Program-made: the position numbers and the translations under genes
Part shown: one piece after another, positions 56,976-62,763 of the stretch
Layout of the letters: every line of letters starts with the position of its first letter
How positions within the stretch are numbered: the stretch's first letter is position 1
The notes under the pieces: generated by a model
The model's input: only the letters and a program-made list of their open reading frames with translations
Databases searched by the model: none
Told to the model about the DNA's origin: nothing
DNA from: Aquimonas sp.
GTDB lineage: Bacteria; Pseudomonadota; Gammaproteobacteria; Xanthomonadales; Xanthomonadaceae
DNA: 62,763 nucleotides
Direction of reading: 5' to 3'
Assembly: GCA_022241605.1 (NCBI GenBank)
Contig: JAKOMQ010000022.1
Location: forward strand, 1-62,763

Positions 56976-57467
56976 TCAAGCGCGACCTGGCTGCCCGGCC
57001 ACCTGCTCGGGCGCGCCGTCAAGTTCCCGGAAACGAGCCTTCCAGGAGCCCTCGCCGCGCACAAACGCCGACAGATCCGATGTGGCCTCCGCAAGCGAGG
57101 CCGGTGGATCGTCGCAGACCAGCTCGACACCCGCCTCCCGGTCGAAAAAGGAGACGGAGAAGCCGTCGTCCGGGCTCAGGCAGCCACTGAACGCCAGCGC
57201 CAGTCCCGGGCGAGGCACAGCCACCACGAAATGGATGCCGGATTCCCAGTCCATGGAACCGATGGCGGCAGCCGCCGCTTCGGGCGTCGCCTGCGCAGAG
57301 AACCGTGTCCACTCCTCGTCGCCCTCGGCAAGCACGAACACGCCCACATGCTCGAACTCACGCCGAGCGCCGCCGTCGGAGATGGCCTGTCTGAGGACTT
57401 TCGTGAGCGGATCCTCGGGCACAGCGCCCGAGAGAAAACCAAGGATTCGTTCGAAGATGCTGGCCAT
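56976..57467 (-). CDS. Hypothetical cytoplasmic protein
   Basis: A 163-residue acidic protein without signal peptide, membrane segment or known motif. It shows alternating strands (EHVGVFVLAEGDEEWTRFSA, IHFVVAVPRPGLALAFSGCL) as in a small alpha/beta fold. The ATG at 57465-57467 has AGGTGGAGC in front, a good ribosome site. Codon use is like the neighbours, so it looks like a real gene. No function can be proposed. Confidence 0.65.
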   Translation of the reverse strand: MASIFERILGFLSGAVPEDPLTKVLRQAISDGGARREFEHVGVFVLAEGDEEWTRFSAQATPEAAAAAIGSMDWESGIHFVVAVPRPGLALAFSGCLSPDDGFSVSFFDREAGVELVCDDPPASLAEATSDLSAFVRGEGSWKARFRELDGAPEQVAGQPGRA

Positions 57468-57625
57468 CGCTCCACCTCACCTGCAGCTGTCGCCCCTTGC
57501 CGGGGGCGTTCCGGGCGTCAACCCATGACCTCACCGTGCAAAAAACTACGCCCCCCCCTGCCCCAGCGAAGTCACGCGGACTCCGCGGGGCAGGCGCAGA
57601 GCGCGGAAACTCCCGCCTTGAAGCC

Positions 57626-58324
57626 TCAGAAGTCGTAGCGCAGGCCCAGGCGCCAGGTGGTGATCTTTCCGAGCTCGTAGCTGGTGAAGGCAGCGATGTT
57701 GGGTCGGAAGTACCAGCGGCCGGCCACGCCGACCAGGAAGTCGGCATCGAACACATCGGAGCCCTCGTCGGCGATCTCGCCCACCGAGGTGTAGCGGGCG
57801 TGGCCCTGCAGGTGGACGCTGGGCGTCGCCGCCCAGACCACGCCGACCTCGGTGCCGATGCCTTCTTCGGCGCCGTCGAGACCGAAGTCGAGGCCGGCGA
57901 TGCGCAGGTCCTTCAACTCGGCGCTGTCGAGGCTCAGGCGGCCGTAGAGGCTGGTGCGGGACGAAAGCGCATGCGCGTAGCCGACGCCAAGGCGCCAGCT
58001 CACGATGTCGAACTCGCCCTCCACGAGCGTGGGGCCGCCCCTGACCTCAAGCTCCTGGCCCGCCAAGGAGTAGTCGGCAAACAGATGCAGGTTGCCGCCG
58101 AGCTGCCATGCGCCGCTGACAAAGCCACCGCCGCCGGCATCGGCTTCGAGCTGCAGCGGGGTGCCGGTGCCCGTGAACGTGCCAGCCCCCTCGATATCGT
58201 TGACGAAGCCGCCGACGATGCCGCCCTCGATGTAGCTGAAGCGGATGTCCTGCGCGCCCACAGCCGCCGGCGCGCCCAGCGCGGCGACCACGGCCAGTGC
58301 GATCAACCTGTGACGCGTGAACAT
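57626..58324 (-). CDS. Outer membrane beta-barrel protein
   Basis: A 232-residue exported barrel. The signal peptide is at 1-25 (LIALAVVAALGAPAAVGAQ), followed by amphipathic strands (IRFSYIEGGIVGGFVNDIEG, GNLHLFADYSLAGQELEVRG, VGVAGRWYFRPNIAAFTSYE). It ends WRLGLRYDF with the terminal phenylalanine. The opening (F/L)SYIEGG and the FxDY/FGGF strand recall the two tandem barrels at 40068 and 40961, so it is probably a distant member of the same family. It is the last chromosomal gene before the cassette array. Confidence 0.82.
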   Translation of the reverse strand: MFTRHRLIALAVVAALGAPAAVGAQDIRFSYIEGGIVGGFVNDIEGAGTFTGTGTPLQLEADAGGGGFVSGAWQLGGNLHLFADYSLAGQELEVRGGPTLVEGEFDIVSWRLGVGYAHALSSRTSLYGRLSLDSAELKDLRIAGLDFGLDGAEEGIGTEVGVVWAATPSVHLQGHARYTSVGEIADEGSDVFDADFLVGVAGRWYFRPNIAAFTSYELGKITTWRLGLRYDF

Positions 58325-58482
58325 GGGTTTTGTCCTTGGTGTGTGTTTGGAAATGCCGACCGCACAACGCGGGCAGCAGATCAATCGGCGCGGCGACCAA
58401 CCGCCGCTCAGCAGGAGCCACGCTACTCCTGAAACAGGTCCACCGCCATGGCGTTGTAGGTCGCGAGATGTTCCTTCCAAAT

Positions 58483-58586
58483 CTGCAACGCCCGATGAAG
58501 TCAATTCGCTCCGAGCTGGAGATGTGGTCCGGTTCATTCAAAGCGCGCACGATCGACCTGCAGCGCGCTTGGGTTTCGGGCTAAGA
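58483..58586 (-). other. Degenerate attC-like site, distal end of the cassette array
   Basis: CTGCAAC at 58483 and GCTAAGA at 58580 stand where the core sites should be. Inside, GCCCGA / TCGGGC and AAGCGCGC / GCGCGCTT can pair. The stop codon of the last cassette gene (58581-58583) lies in the outer core, as in neighbouring sites. The cores deviate from RYYYAAC/GTTRRRY, so the site is probably decayed. Confidence 0.4.
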
Positions 58587-59024
58587 GCCTGAAATGGCGA
58601 GAGAACCGAAGGCGGGAAAAAGAACAGCAAGTACCAGCAGCGCGACTGCGGCTAGGACGGCAACACCCGCAATGAGCAGCGGGTGCGAGAGCTCACCATC
58701 CGGATTGTCAATCCCACCCGGGGAATCCTCCGGCGCATGCACGAACTGAAGTGTCGCCAGAACGAGGAATGCGATGATTCCGGCAGTAGGGACATTGATC
58801 TGGAAATACCACGACACCGCCACTGTGGCAAGCATGCCGAAGCCAAGCATCAGCAAAGCATCTCGACCAGATCGCTTCAACCCTTTTGACAGACTTTTCA
58901 CTGTCTCCGACCCGATTCTTCGCGCGTACCAATGTGCTGCCGCGCGCCAATAAAGGAAGAGCTTTCGGCAGGAAGAAGAAACAGCCACTTCGTCAATTGT
59001 TGACGGAGGAGTCCGTATATGCAT
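58581..59024 (-). CDS. Cassette gene: small membrane protein
   Basis: A 147-residue protein with a basic N-terminal part and three probable membrane helices (ALLMLGFGMLATVAVSWYF, AGIIAFLVLATLQFV, HPLLIAGVAVLAAVALLVLAV). No known family. The ATG at 59022-59024 (MHIRTPPSTI) is the first methionine inside the cassette; a GTG start at 59081 would lie on the cassette boundary itself. Its stop codon TAG lies in the degenerate attC at 58483-58586. Farthest visible cassette from the presumed integrase side. Confidence 0.65.
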   Translation of the reverse strand: MHIRTPPSTIDEVAVSSSCRKLFLYWRAAAHWYARRIGSETVKSLSKGLKRSGRDALLMLGFGMLATVAVSWYFQINVPTAGIIAFLVLATLQFVHAPEDSPGGIDNPDGELSHPLLIAGVAVLAAVALLVLAVLFPAFGSLAISGS

Positions 59025-59079
59025 GGTTAGGTTGATTCGCCAGCGACACGTAATAGTGCACCAAGCACTCTCATGGAAC

Positions 59080-59152
59080 ACCTAGCGCTGGAGCTGATCG
59101 GCAGCATCAATCGCGAAGCGATTGATGTGTCTCCGTGAGCGAAATCTTAGGG
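59080..59152 (-). other. attC site (degenerate cores)
   Basis: Outer cores ACCTAGC (59080-59086) and CTTAGGG (59146-59152) each deviate by one or two bases from consensus. The centre is a strong stem CATCAATCGC / GCGATTGATG with a 3-base loop. The TAA stop of the 59147 gene lies in the second core. Confidence 0.6.
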
Positions 59153-59422
59153 CCATAGCAACAAAGAAAGAACACTGCTACCGAGCAACGTGAGCCCGAG
59201 CACGTAACCAATCGCAGGGAGTGGCCTGCGCTTGACGCCGTGCCATGTGAGCTCTGACTCGATTTTTGGATACTTGTAGTGAAGGAACGCCATCAGAGCT
59301 GCACCGGAGGCCCCTAACACGCCTAGAGGCCAGCCGAGACTGCCAATTAGACCAAATGCTATTGCGGCAAAAGCTACAGCCAAAATTTTGTTCATTGCCG
59401 GCTCTTGAATCTTTGCGCTCAT
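59147..59422 (-). CDS. Cassette gene: small membrane protein with two helices
   Basis: A 91-residue protein with helices at about 11-33 (KILAVAFAAIAFGLIGSLGW) and about 70-90 (AIGYVLGLTLLGSSVLSLLL), and a short loop with HYKYPKIESELTWHGVKRR between. No family recognised. The ATG at 59420-59422 follows GAGAGA by 7 bases and lies 21 bases inside the cassette boundary. The stop is inside the attC core at 59146-59152. Confidence 0.7.
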   Translation of the reverse strand: MSAKIQEPAMNKILAVAFAAIAFGLIGSLGWPLGVLGASGAALMAFLHYKYPKIESELTWHGVKRRPLPAIGYVLGLTLLGSSVLSLLLWP

Positions 59423-59442
59423 CGCGCGATCTCTCGTGTTGA

Positions 59443-59507
59443 TCCTAACGCTCTGGCGTTAACCTGCGCCGCGCGCTGCGCGCGTCAGGTTTAGCGCCTC
59501 GTTAGAC
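59443..59507 (-). other. attC site
   Basis: Read on the minus strand: GTCTAAC (59507-59501) opens, GTTAGGA (59449-59443) closes, with inner pairing AAACCTG / CAGGTTA and a GC-rich stem CGCGCGC. Length 65 bases, the usual attC size. The TAA stop of the 59502 gene lies within GTCTAAC. Confidence 0.85.
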
Positions 59508-60137
59508 CGCGGGGTCCGCGTCGTAGGTTGCGAGCCATATGGTGTGCTCGCCGCAATCGGGGTCCTCAGCAAGGTAGGCTCTCACCATGAATCTGTTCGT
59601 GGCCAAGAGTTGCTTGTACTCGGAGGGACTCAGACTCGCGTGGTAGAGCGGCTCCTCGCAGTAGGAACCGATCGCCTCACCTTCCCTAGGCCCGCTCGTG
59701 AACATGAGCGGTGCGCCCTCTCGGGCGTGCGAGGCGAAGCGTGGAAACATGCCACGCTGATCGTCCATCGCGAGGTGGAAGAAACTGTCCCACGCCAGAA
59801 TCCCGTCGAAGCGGCGGCCGAGTTCAAGCCCGCGCATGTCCGCCACGAGCCACTCCGAGTCCGGAAAGCGCGCGCGGCAGCGCTCGATCATCGCTGGCGA
59901 GGCATCCACGCCAACCACGCCGAATCCCCGGTCAACGATGTAACGAGCCAGCGGTTCACCCATCCCGCAGCCCACGTCAAGCACCGTCCCACCGGGACGC
60001 ACGTGGCTCAGCAATCGATCCAGCCATACACGCTCCTCGAGCGAGCGGCCGCGGTCACGGTCCCACGCCTGGGCGTGTCTCTCGTAGAGATCAACGACAG
60101 AAACTTTGCTCACGTTCGACGAGATCTCCGACGTCAC
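59502..60137 (-). CDS. Cassette gene: class I SAM-dependent methyltransferase
   Basis: A 211-residue methyltransferase with motif I VLDVGCGMGEPLARYIVDRG, the acidic post-motif VVGVDASPAMIERCRARFPD, and EWLVADMRGLELGRRFDGILAWDSFFHL for motifs II-III. It belongs to the general Methyltransf_25/11 group; the substrate is unknown. The start is a GTG at 60135-60137, only 8 bases inside the cassette boundary, leaving no room for a ribosome site. The stop codon is in the downstream attC. Methyltransferases are common integron cargo. Confidence 0.85.
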   Translation of the reverse strand: MTSEISSNVSKVSVVDLYERHAQAWDRDRGRSLEERVWLDRLLSHVRPGGTVLDVGCGMGEPLARYIVDRGFGVVGVDASPAMIERCRARFPDSEWLVADMRGLELGRRFDGILAWDSFFHLAMDDQRGMFPRFASHAREGAPLMFTSGPREGEAIGSYCEEPLYHASLSPSEYKQLLATNRFMVRAYLAEDPDCGEHTIWLATYDADPAV

Positions 60138-60144
60138 TGACGCG

Positions 60145-60204
60145 GCCTAACGCCCGAATTAGGCCGCGCCGCGGAGCGGCGTCGGCTTGGACGAATTGCT
60201 AGCG
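60145..60204 (-). other. attC site resembling the aadA 59-base element
   Basis: On the minus strand the site reads CAATTCGTCCAAGCCGACGC, then a CTCC loop, GCGGCGCGGCCTAATTCGGG and the core GTTAGGC (60151-60145). This is, from memory, nearly the layout and sequence of the aadA cassette attC. The other core is GCTAGC where GTCTAAC is expected, and holds the TAG stop of the 60199 gene. Confidence 0.85.
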
Positions 60205-60738
60205 CTCATGGAGATCGCCAACCGCCCAAACCTGCACGCCCGGTAGACGCTCAAGCCTGGTCTGGCGGCCTGCCGCGACCCCGGGGCACATGAAGAACAC
60301 ATACTTGTGCTCCGCGCCTGTTGCAGCAACTTTGGCGAGATCTTTGTTGAGCTTCTGATTATTTGACGTATTGACTGCGGCGAATACTTCGCAGGCGAGC
60401 TGACCGGAAAACCCCGACTCAATATCCGAGCCGCCGATATTGCCAAGATTGAGGGTGAAAGGCGCTAGGCGCGGATGGAGTTGGAACAGCATGACTGCGG
60501 CGCGTGCGGATGCGATGTACGTAAACGTTTGGTTTAGCTGCTCGATGACATTCAGGGGCGCTTCGGAGTCAAGCGGATCGCAGCCAATGGGGCGGAACTT
60601 CATCTCCCAAAGTGTGCGGAGCGCGTCAGCGGGATCGTGGAGCTCGATGATTTGGGCCAGAGCTCTCTCCGCAGAAGTGGCCACTGCATGTTCGAGCGCA
60701 ATTGCTTCTTCTACGCTCGCTATGGAACGCTGCTTCAT
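60199..60738 (-). CDS. Cassette gene: hypothetical cytoplasmic protein
   Basis: A 179-residue protein, no signal peptide or membrane segment. The N-terminal 45 residues are helical (AIALEHAVATSAERALAQII). The region SDIESGFSGQLACEVFAAVN followed by LNKDLAKVAATGAEHKYVFF has the strand-helix rhythm of a nuclease-like alpha/beta fold, but the lysine of a PD-(D/E)XK site is not visible, so this is only a hint. The ATG at 60736-60738 lies about 4 bases inside the cassette boundary; the stop is inside the next attC. Confidence 0.7.
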   Translation of the reverse strand: MKQRSIASVEEAIALEHAVATSAERALAQIIELHDPADALRTLWEMKFRPIGCDPLDSEAPLNVIEQLNQTFTYIASARAAVMLFQLHPRLAPFTLNLGNIGGSDIESGFSGQLACEVFAAVNTSNNQKLNKDLAKVAATGAEHKYVFFMCPGVAAGRQTRLERLPGVQVWAVGDLHER

Positions 60739-60741
60739 GAG

Positions 60742-60819
60742 CGCTCACGCCGCGCTGACCGGCCGAGGGCCGAGATGGTTTGGTTTGAACGTCACATGTC
60801 CCCGACGGTCCGGTTGAGC
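60742..60819 (-). other. attC site, near copy of 62380-62457 with a mutated core
   Basis: The second core GTTGAGC (60813-60819) is intact, but the first reads CGCTCAC where the sister site has GTCTAAC. The body (TGACCGGCCGAGGGCCGAGA onward) matches the sister site with few changes. The cassette junction here probably no longer recombines well. Confidence 0.75.
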
Positions 60820-60834
60820 ACATAGCTAGATTGC

Positions 60835-61182
60835 TTATCCGAAAAGGTAAAAATATGGAAATGCCACGCCCGCAATGACCACTGGTAATGCAAGGATCGC
60901 CGCAACCGCTCGACTTGCCCGAAAGGCCATGACTGAACCAATTGACAACCCCAGCCAGGCCGGCCAGCCATAGACCAGCGCAACTGAGACGCCAATCGCA
61001 AGCTCGTTGTGCTTGGGATTGTCTGTTTCGGTGAACGCGCGGATAGTGAAGTGTATAGCTACAAGGGTGCAGAGGACTCCCCACGCAAAGAGTAGAGACA
61101 GCACCGCAGTAAGAATCGGGTGCTGGCGAATAAGATTGAGTGCGCGTGCGTCCAAGCAAGACACCCTCCCATGCGAATCCAT
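60835..61182 (-). CDS. Cassette gene: small polytopic membrane protein
   Basis: A 115-residue protein with three hydrophobic helices (LTAVLSLLFAWGVLCTLVAI, AIGVSVALVYGWPAWLGLSI, AVAAILALPVVIAGVAFPYF). No family recognised. The ATG at 61180-61182 (MDSHGRVSC) lies 28 bases inside the cassette boundary. The stop is 16 bases before the next attC. Confidence 0.68.
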   Translation of the reverse strand: MDSHGRVSCLDARALNLIRQHPILTAVLSLLFAWGVLCTLVAIHFTIRAFTETDNPKHNELAIGVSVALVYGWPAWLGLSIGSVMAFRASRAVAAILALPVVIAGVAFPYFYLFG

Positions 61183-61209
61183 TACAGTTTGCCACAAGGA
61201 CTTAAAGCG

Positions 61210-61323
61210 ATCTAACGTGCGAGTTAACCGGAACAGTGGTGTATGGCGGCGGCTGGGCGATAATAAAATGACAGCCCAGACGACGGCATGCACCACTGTT
61301 TCCGGTTGAACGAATGATTAGAC
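61210..61323 (-). other. attC site, long form
   Basis: Cores ATCTAAC (61210-61216) and ATTAGAC (61317-61323), with inner pairing GTTAACCGGAACAGTGGTG / CACCACTGTTTCCGGTTGAA and a central stem GGGCGATAA-loop region. At 114 bases it is longer than its neighbours but shows the same imperfect-palindrome plan. Confidence 0.85.
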
Positions 61324-61336
61324 CTCTTCACGCTGA

Positions 61337-62362
61337 TCAGTCCAGTTTGATGAATTTCGGCTTTGGCGAGATAATCTTCGGGGCCATGGCCTTTATGTGC
61401 AGCCAATCCGGTGCGTTGACACTCACCAGTTTATGAGACTGGGTAACGAGGTCTTGCTGGGCCGCTTCGTTCAGTGCGTCCTCGATCTCGACAGCGAGCG
61501 CGGTGGGGTACTTTTCAATCTGTTCCTGAATAATCTGCGCTTTGGCGCTCGGTTTTACAAAGTACGGGGGCTGGGGTTGTTTGCCGAGAGTGCAAATCGC
61601 TCGCGCAACCGCGTGGTATGCGTCGTTGAAAAGCCCCATGAACCCGTTGGGGTCTGCCAGCGTGACCAGCCACAACCCATGCTCTTGGCTGTATCGGACA
61701 CCGCTCCTGTTTCCCGCGTGTGTTGACTCTGGCACAATACCAATTCTCAAACCTTGCCCACCCTCCAGTTGGGCGAAATTGGACTTGACTGTAGCCGCAA
61801 AGTACCGCGGGTCACCTTCGGCCGAAAGGAAGATATCAGTCTTCCAGATCTTCTTGATGCGCTCGTTGAGCAAATGCTCGGCCGTATGTCCCTGAGCAGC
61901 AACAGATACCCATGGCCCAAATCGAAAGGGCTTGCCGCTTCCTTGTGGAAGAAGGTAGGAGTTATTTCCTGCCTCATCTACTACCGCGTCCATGAAACCA
62001 AGGTACTTCGCGCGTTCTTGACCAAAGAGAAGAGAATTGGGAGCCGCGTCCTTCACGTATTTCGACGAGCGCTTCAGCGCCTCAGCAAGTGGGTTTATCA
62101 CGCACGGTTCTCTCCCAAGCACGGCTTCGTGCACCGCCCATTCAAACCCGTCGCCCCTCATCCCCTTGTCTCTTTCGAGGCGTACTACCTTCGCGAGTTG
62201 TCGCATCTTCAGATCGGCGAGAGGAGTGTTAAGGTCACGAAGATCCTCGTCAGATATCGAGTCGATTAGTGCGCGCAGAACGGAGCGACTGACCGCGTAC
62301 AAGGCGCGGCCGAGTTCATCGATTGGCGCGTTCTGTTCGATGAATGTGATGTTGGCGGCCAA
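61337..62362 (-). CDS. Cassette gene: hypothetical protein, largest of the array
   Basis: A 341-residue cytoplasmic protein. It starts with TTG at 62360-62362, with AGGAGA six bases upstream, the best ribosome site of the array. The segments GDGFEWAVHEAVLG (about 70), TDIFLSAEGDPRYFAATVKSN (about 175-195) and LRIGIVPESTHAG suggest an alpha/beta nuclease-like domain with an acidic strand followed by VKSN, as in some restriction-type enzymes; this is inference only. The C-terminus ends basic (PKIISPKPKFIKLD). No known family recognised. Confidence 0.72.
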   Translation of the reverse strand: MAANITFIEQNAPIDELGRALYAVSRSVLRALIDSISDEDLRDLNTPLADLKMRQLAKVVRLERDKGMRGDGFEWAVHEAVLGREPCVINPLAEALKRSSKYVKDAAPNSLLFGQERAKYLGFMDAVVDEAGNNSYLLPQGSGKPFRFGPWVSVAAQGHTAEHLLNERIKKIWKTDIFLSAEGDPRYFAATVKSNFAQLEGGQGLRIGIVPESTHAGNRSGVRYSQEHGLWLVTLADPNGFMGLFNDAYHAVARAICTLGKQPQPPYFVKPSAKAQIIQEQIEKYPTALAVEIEDALNEAAQQDLVTQSHKLVSVNAPDWLHIKAMAPKIISPKPKFIKLD

Positions 62363-62379
62363 AAAGTGTCTCCTAAGAG

Positions 62380-62457
62380 GTCTAACGCCGTGCTAACCGG
62401 CCGAGGGCCGAGATGGGTTGGTTTGAACGTAACATGTCCCCGACGGCCCGGTTGAGC
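62380..62457 (-). other. attC site, proximal end of the visible array
   Basis: Cores GTCTAAC (62380-62386) and GTTGAGC (62451-62457), with inner pairing CTAACCGGCC-type sequence against GGCCCGGTTGAG and a large asymmetric loop. It is about 90 percent identical to 60742-60819. It lies upstream of the first visible cassette gene, so it belongs to a preceding cassette that is missing or has no gene. Confidence 0.85.
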
Positions 62458-62496
62458 ACATAGTTGAACGAAGCCGCTACGCGGCAGATTGATCCA

Positions 62497-62556
62497 CCCT
62501 CGACTCGCGCACCCGGTCGGTGCGTCCGCCGTCTGGCGGTTCTTGCGAGACGAGGG
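62497..62556. repeat. Inverted repeat upstream of the tyrosine recombinase
   Basis: CCCTCGACTCGC (62497-62508) and GCGAGACGAGGG (62545-62556) are inverted copies with one mismatch, 36 bases apart, ending 7 bases before the recombinase start codon. They could be recombinase core sites, an element end or an operator. Confidence 0.6.
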
Positions 62557-62563
62557 TATCGCC

Positions 62564-62763
62564 GTGAATGCATCCGATCAATCTGAAACTGCAACTTCGT
62601 CCACATCCACCCACTTCCACACCGAAATGCAGCGCGCGCTGCGGCGGCAGGGCTTGAGCGAAGTCACGCGCGACAGCTATGCGCGGGCCGTGCGACGACT
62701 AGAGGGCTGGCTGGATGTGCCGCTCGACCAGGTCGGGCCATCGCACCTCAAGGACTACTTCTC
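62564..62763 (+). CDS. Tyrosine recombinase/integrase, N-terminal part (cut by the window edge)
   Basis: The frame opens at GTG 62564 with AGGG eight bases upstream and encodes HFHTEMQRALRRQGLSEVTR followed by DSYARAVRRLEGWLDVPLDQ and VGPSHLKDYF. This is the SAM-like N-terminal DNA-binding domain of a tyrosine recombinase. The catalytic R-H-R-Y part is outside the window. It reads away from the cassettes, as intI does in integrons. However, the N-terminus resembles the stand-alone recombinases often found before IS91-type transposases more than typical IntI, which has an HYS(I/Y)RTEQAY-like start. Confidence 0.75.
   Translation, partial: MNASDQSETATSSTSTHFHTEMQRALRRQGLSEVTRDSYARAVRRLEGWLDVPLDQVGPSHLKDYF

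Larger units (their letters stand above)
58483..62457 (-). mobile_element. Integron-type gene cassette array
   Basis: Six consecutive genes all read leftward, each followed within 0-20 bases by a palindromic site with RYYYAAC/GTTRRRY-type cores (attC): 62380-62457, 61210-61323, 60742-60819, 60145-60204, 59443-59507, 59080-59152 and, weaker, 58483-58586. Gene spacing is tight and base composition is poorer in GC than the flanks. The products are small, mostly unknown, and unrelated to each other, as usual for cassettes. No attI or certain integron integrase is visible inside the window. Confidence 0.85.

Noticed and set aside
62382..62606. A 74-codon minus-strand frame upstream of the first cassette gene
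   Set aside because: It is made of attC sequence and the inverted repeat region and shows no protein-like features.

Overview
The window looks like a chromosomal stretch of a high-GC gammaproteobacterium of the Xanthomonadaceae/Lysobacteraceae type. This rests on the codon use and high GC, an Oar-like TonB receptor, PilU, a BamD/RluD/PgeF block, an RsmI/LpoA/YraN block, an RNase P RNA, and scattered GGGATT-type repeats that I associate with that family. No 16S rRNA is present, so the genus is inferred.

Layout. 1-302: the 5' end of an IS3-family element cut by the window edge. 474-8882: a Rieske protein, an Oar-like TonB receptor, an OlsF-type ornithine-lipid acyltransferase, urocanase and a lytic transglycosylase. 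8971-19294: a sulfide/persulfide detoxification regulon holding a TauE exporter, an ETHE1-like persulfide dioxygenase, rhodanese, TrxC, OsmC, a DUF2892 protein, an RND pump with a lipoprotein adaptor, and a BigR/SqrR-like ArsR regulator with cysteines at 35 and 101. Two copies of one operator, (A/T)TTAGA-N4-TCTAAT, lie at 8971 and 18300. An Omp85-type protein sits inside the regulon. 19377-28684: housekeeping genes (an OmpA/DUF4398 operon, pilU, pgeF, rluD, bamD, nadE), a zinc-ribbon protein and a ParD/ParE-type pair.

28685-37650 is visibly poorer in GC and gene-poor. It carries a CadC-like regulator with a long helical-repeat region, a DUF4082 secreted protein, a parallel beta-helix secreted protein and the remnant of a PIN-domain toxin, and reads as an acquired island. 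37700-43197: sucCD, two tandem small beta-barrel proteins each with its own terminator, a methyltransferase-like protein and rnpB. 43367-47370: a coupled pair of secreted proteins, a propeller protein and a PKD/propeller/di-haem fusion, which share a C-terminal FxxGFE tail. 47411-56888: rsmI, lpoA, yraN, ilvE and two diguanylate cyclases. A palindromic repeat starts right after the stop codons at 19294, 42748, 51608 and 54811.

58483-62457 is an integron-type gene cassette array. Six genes all read leftward, each followed by an attC-like site, and in four of them the stop codon lies inside the attC core. One attC resembles, from memory, the aadA 59-base element; two others are near copies of each other. 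At the right edge a tyrosine recombinase begins and reads outward, divergent from the cassettes. Only about 66 codons of it are visible, so whether it is the integron integrase or an invading recombinase stays open.
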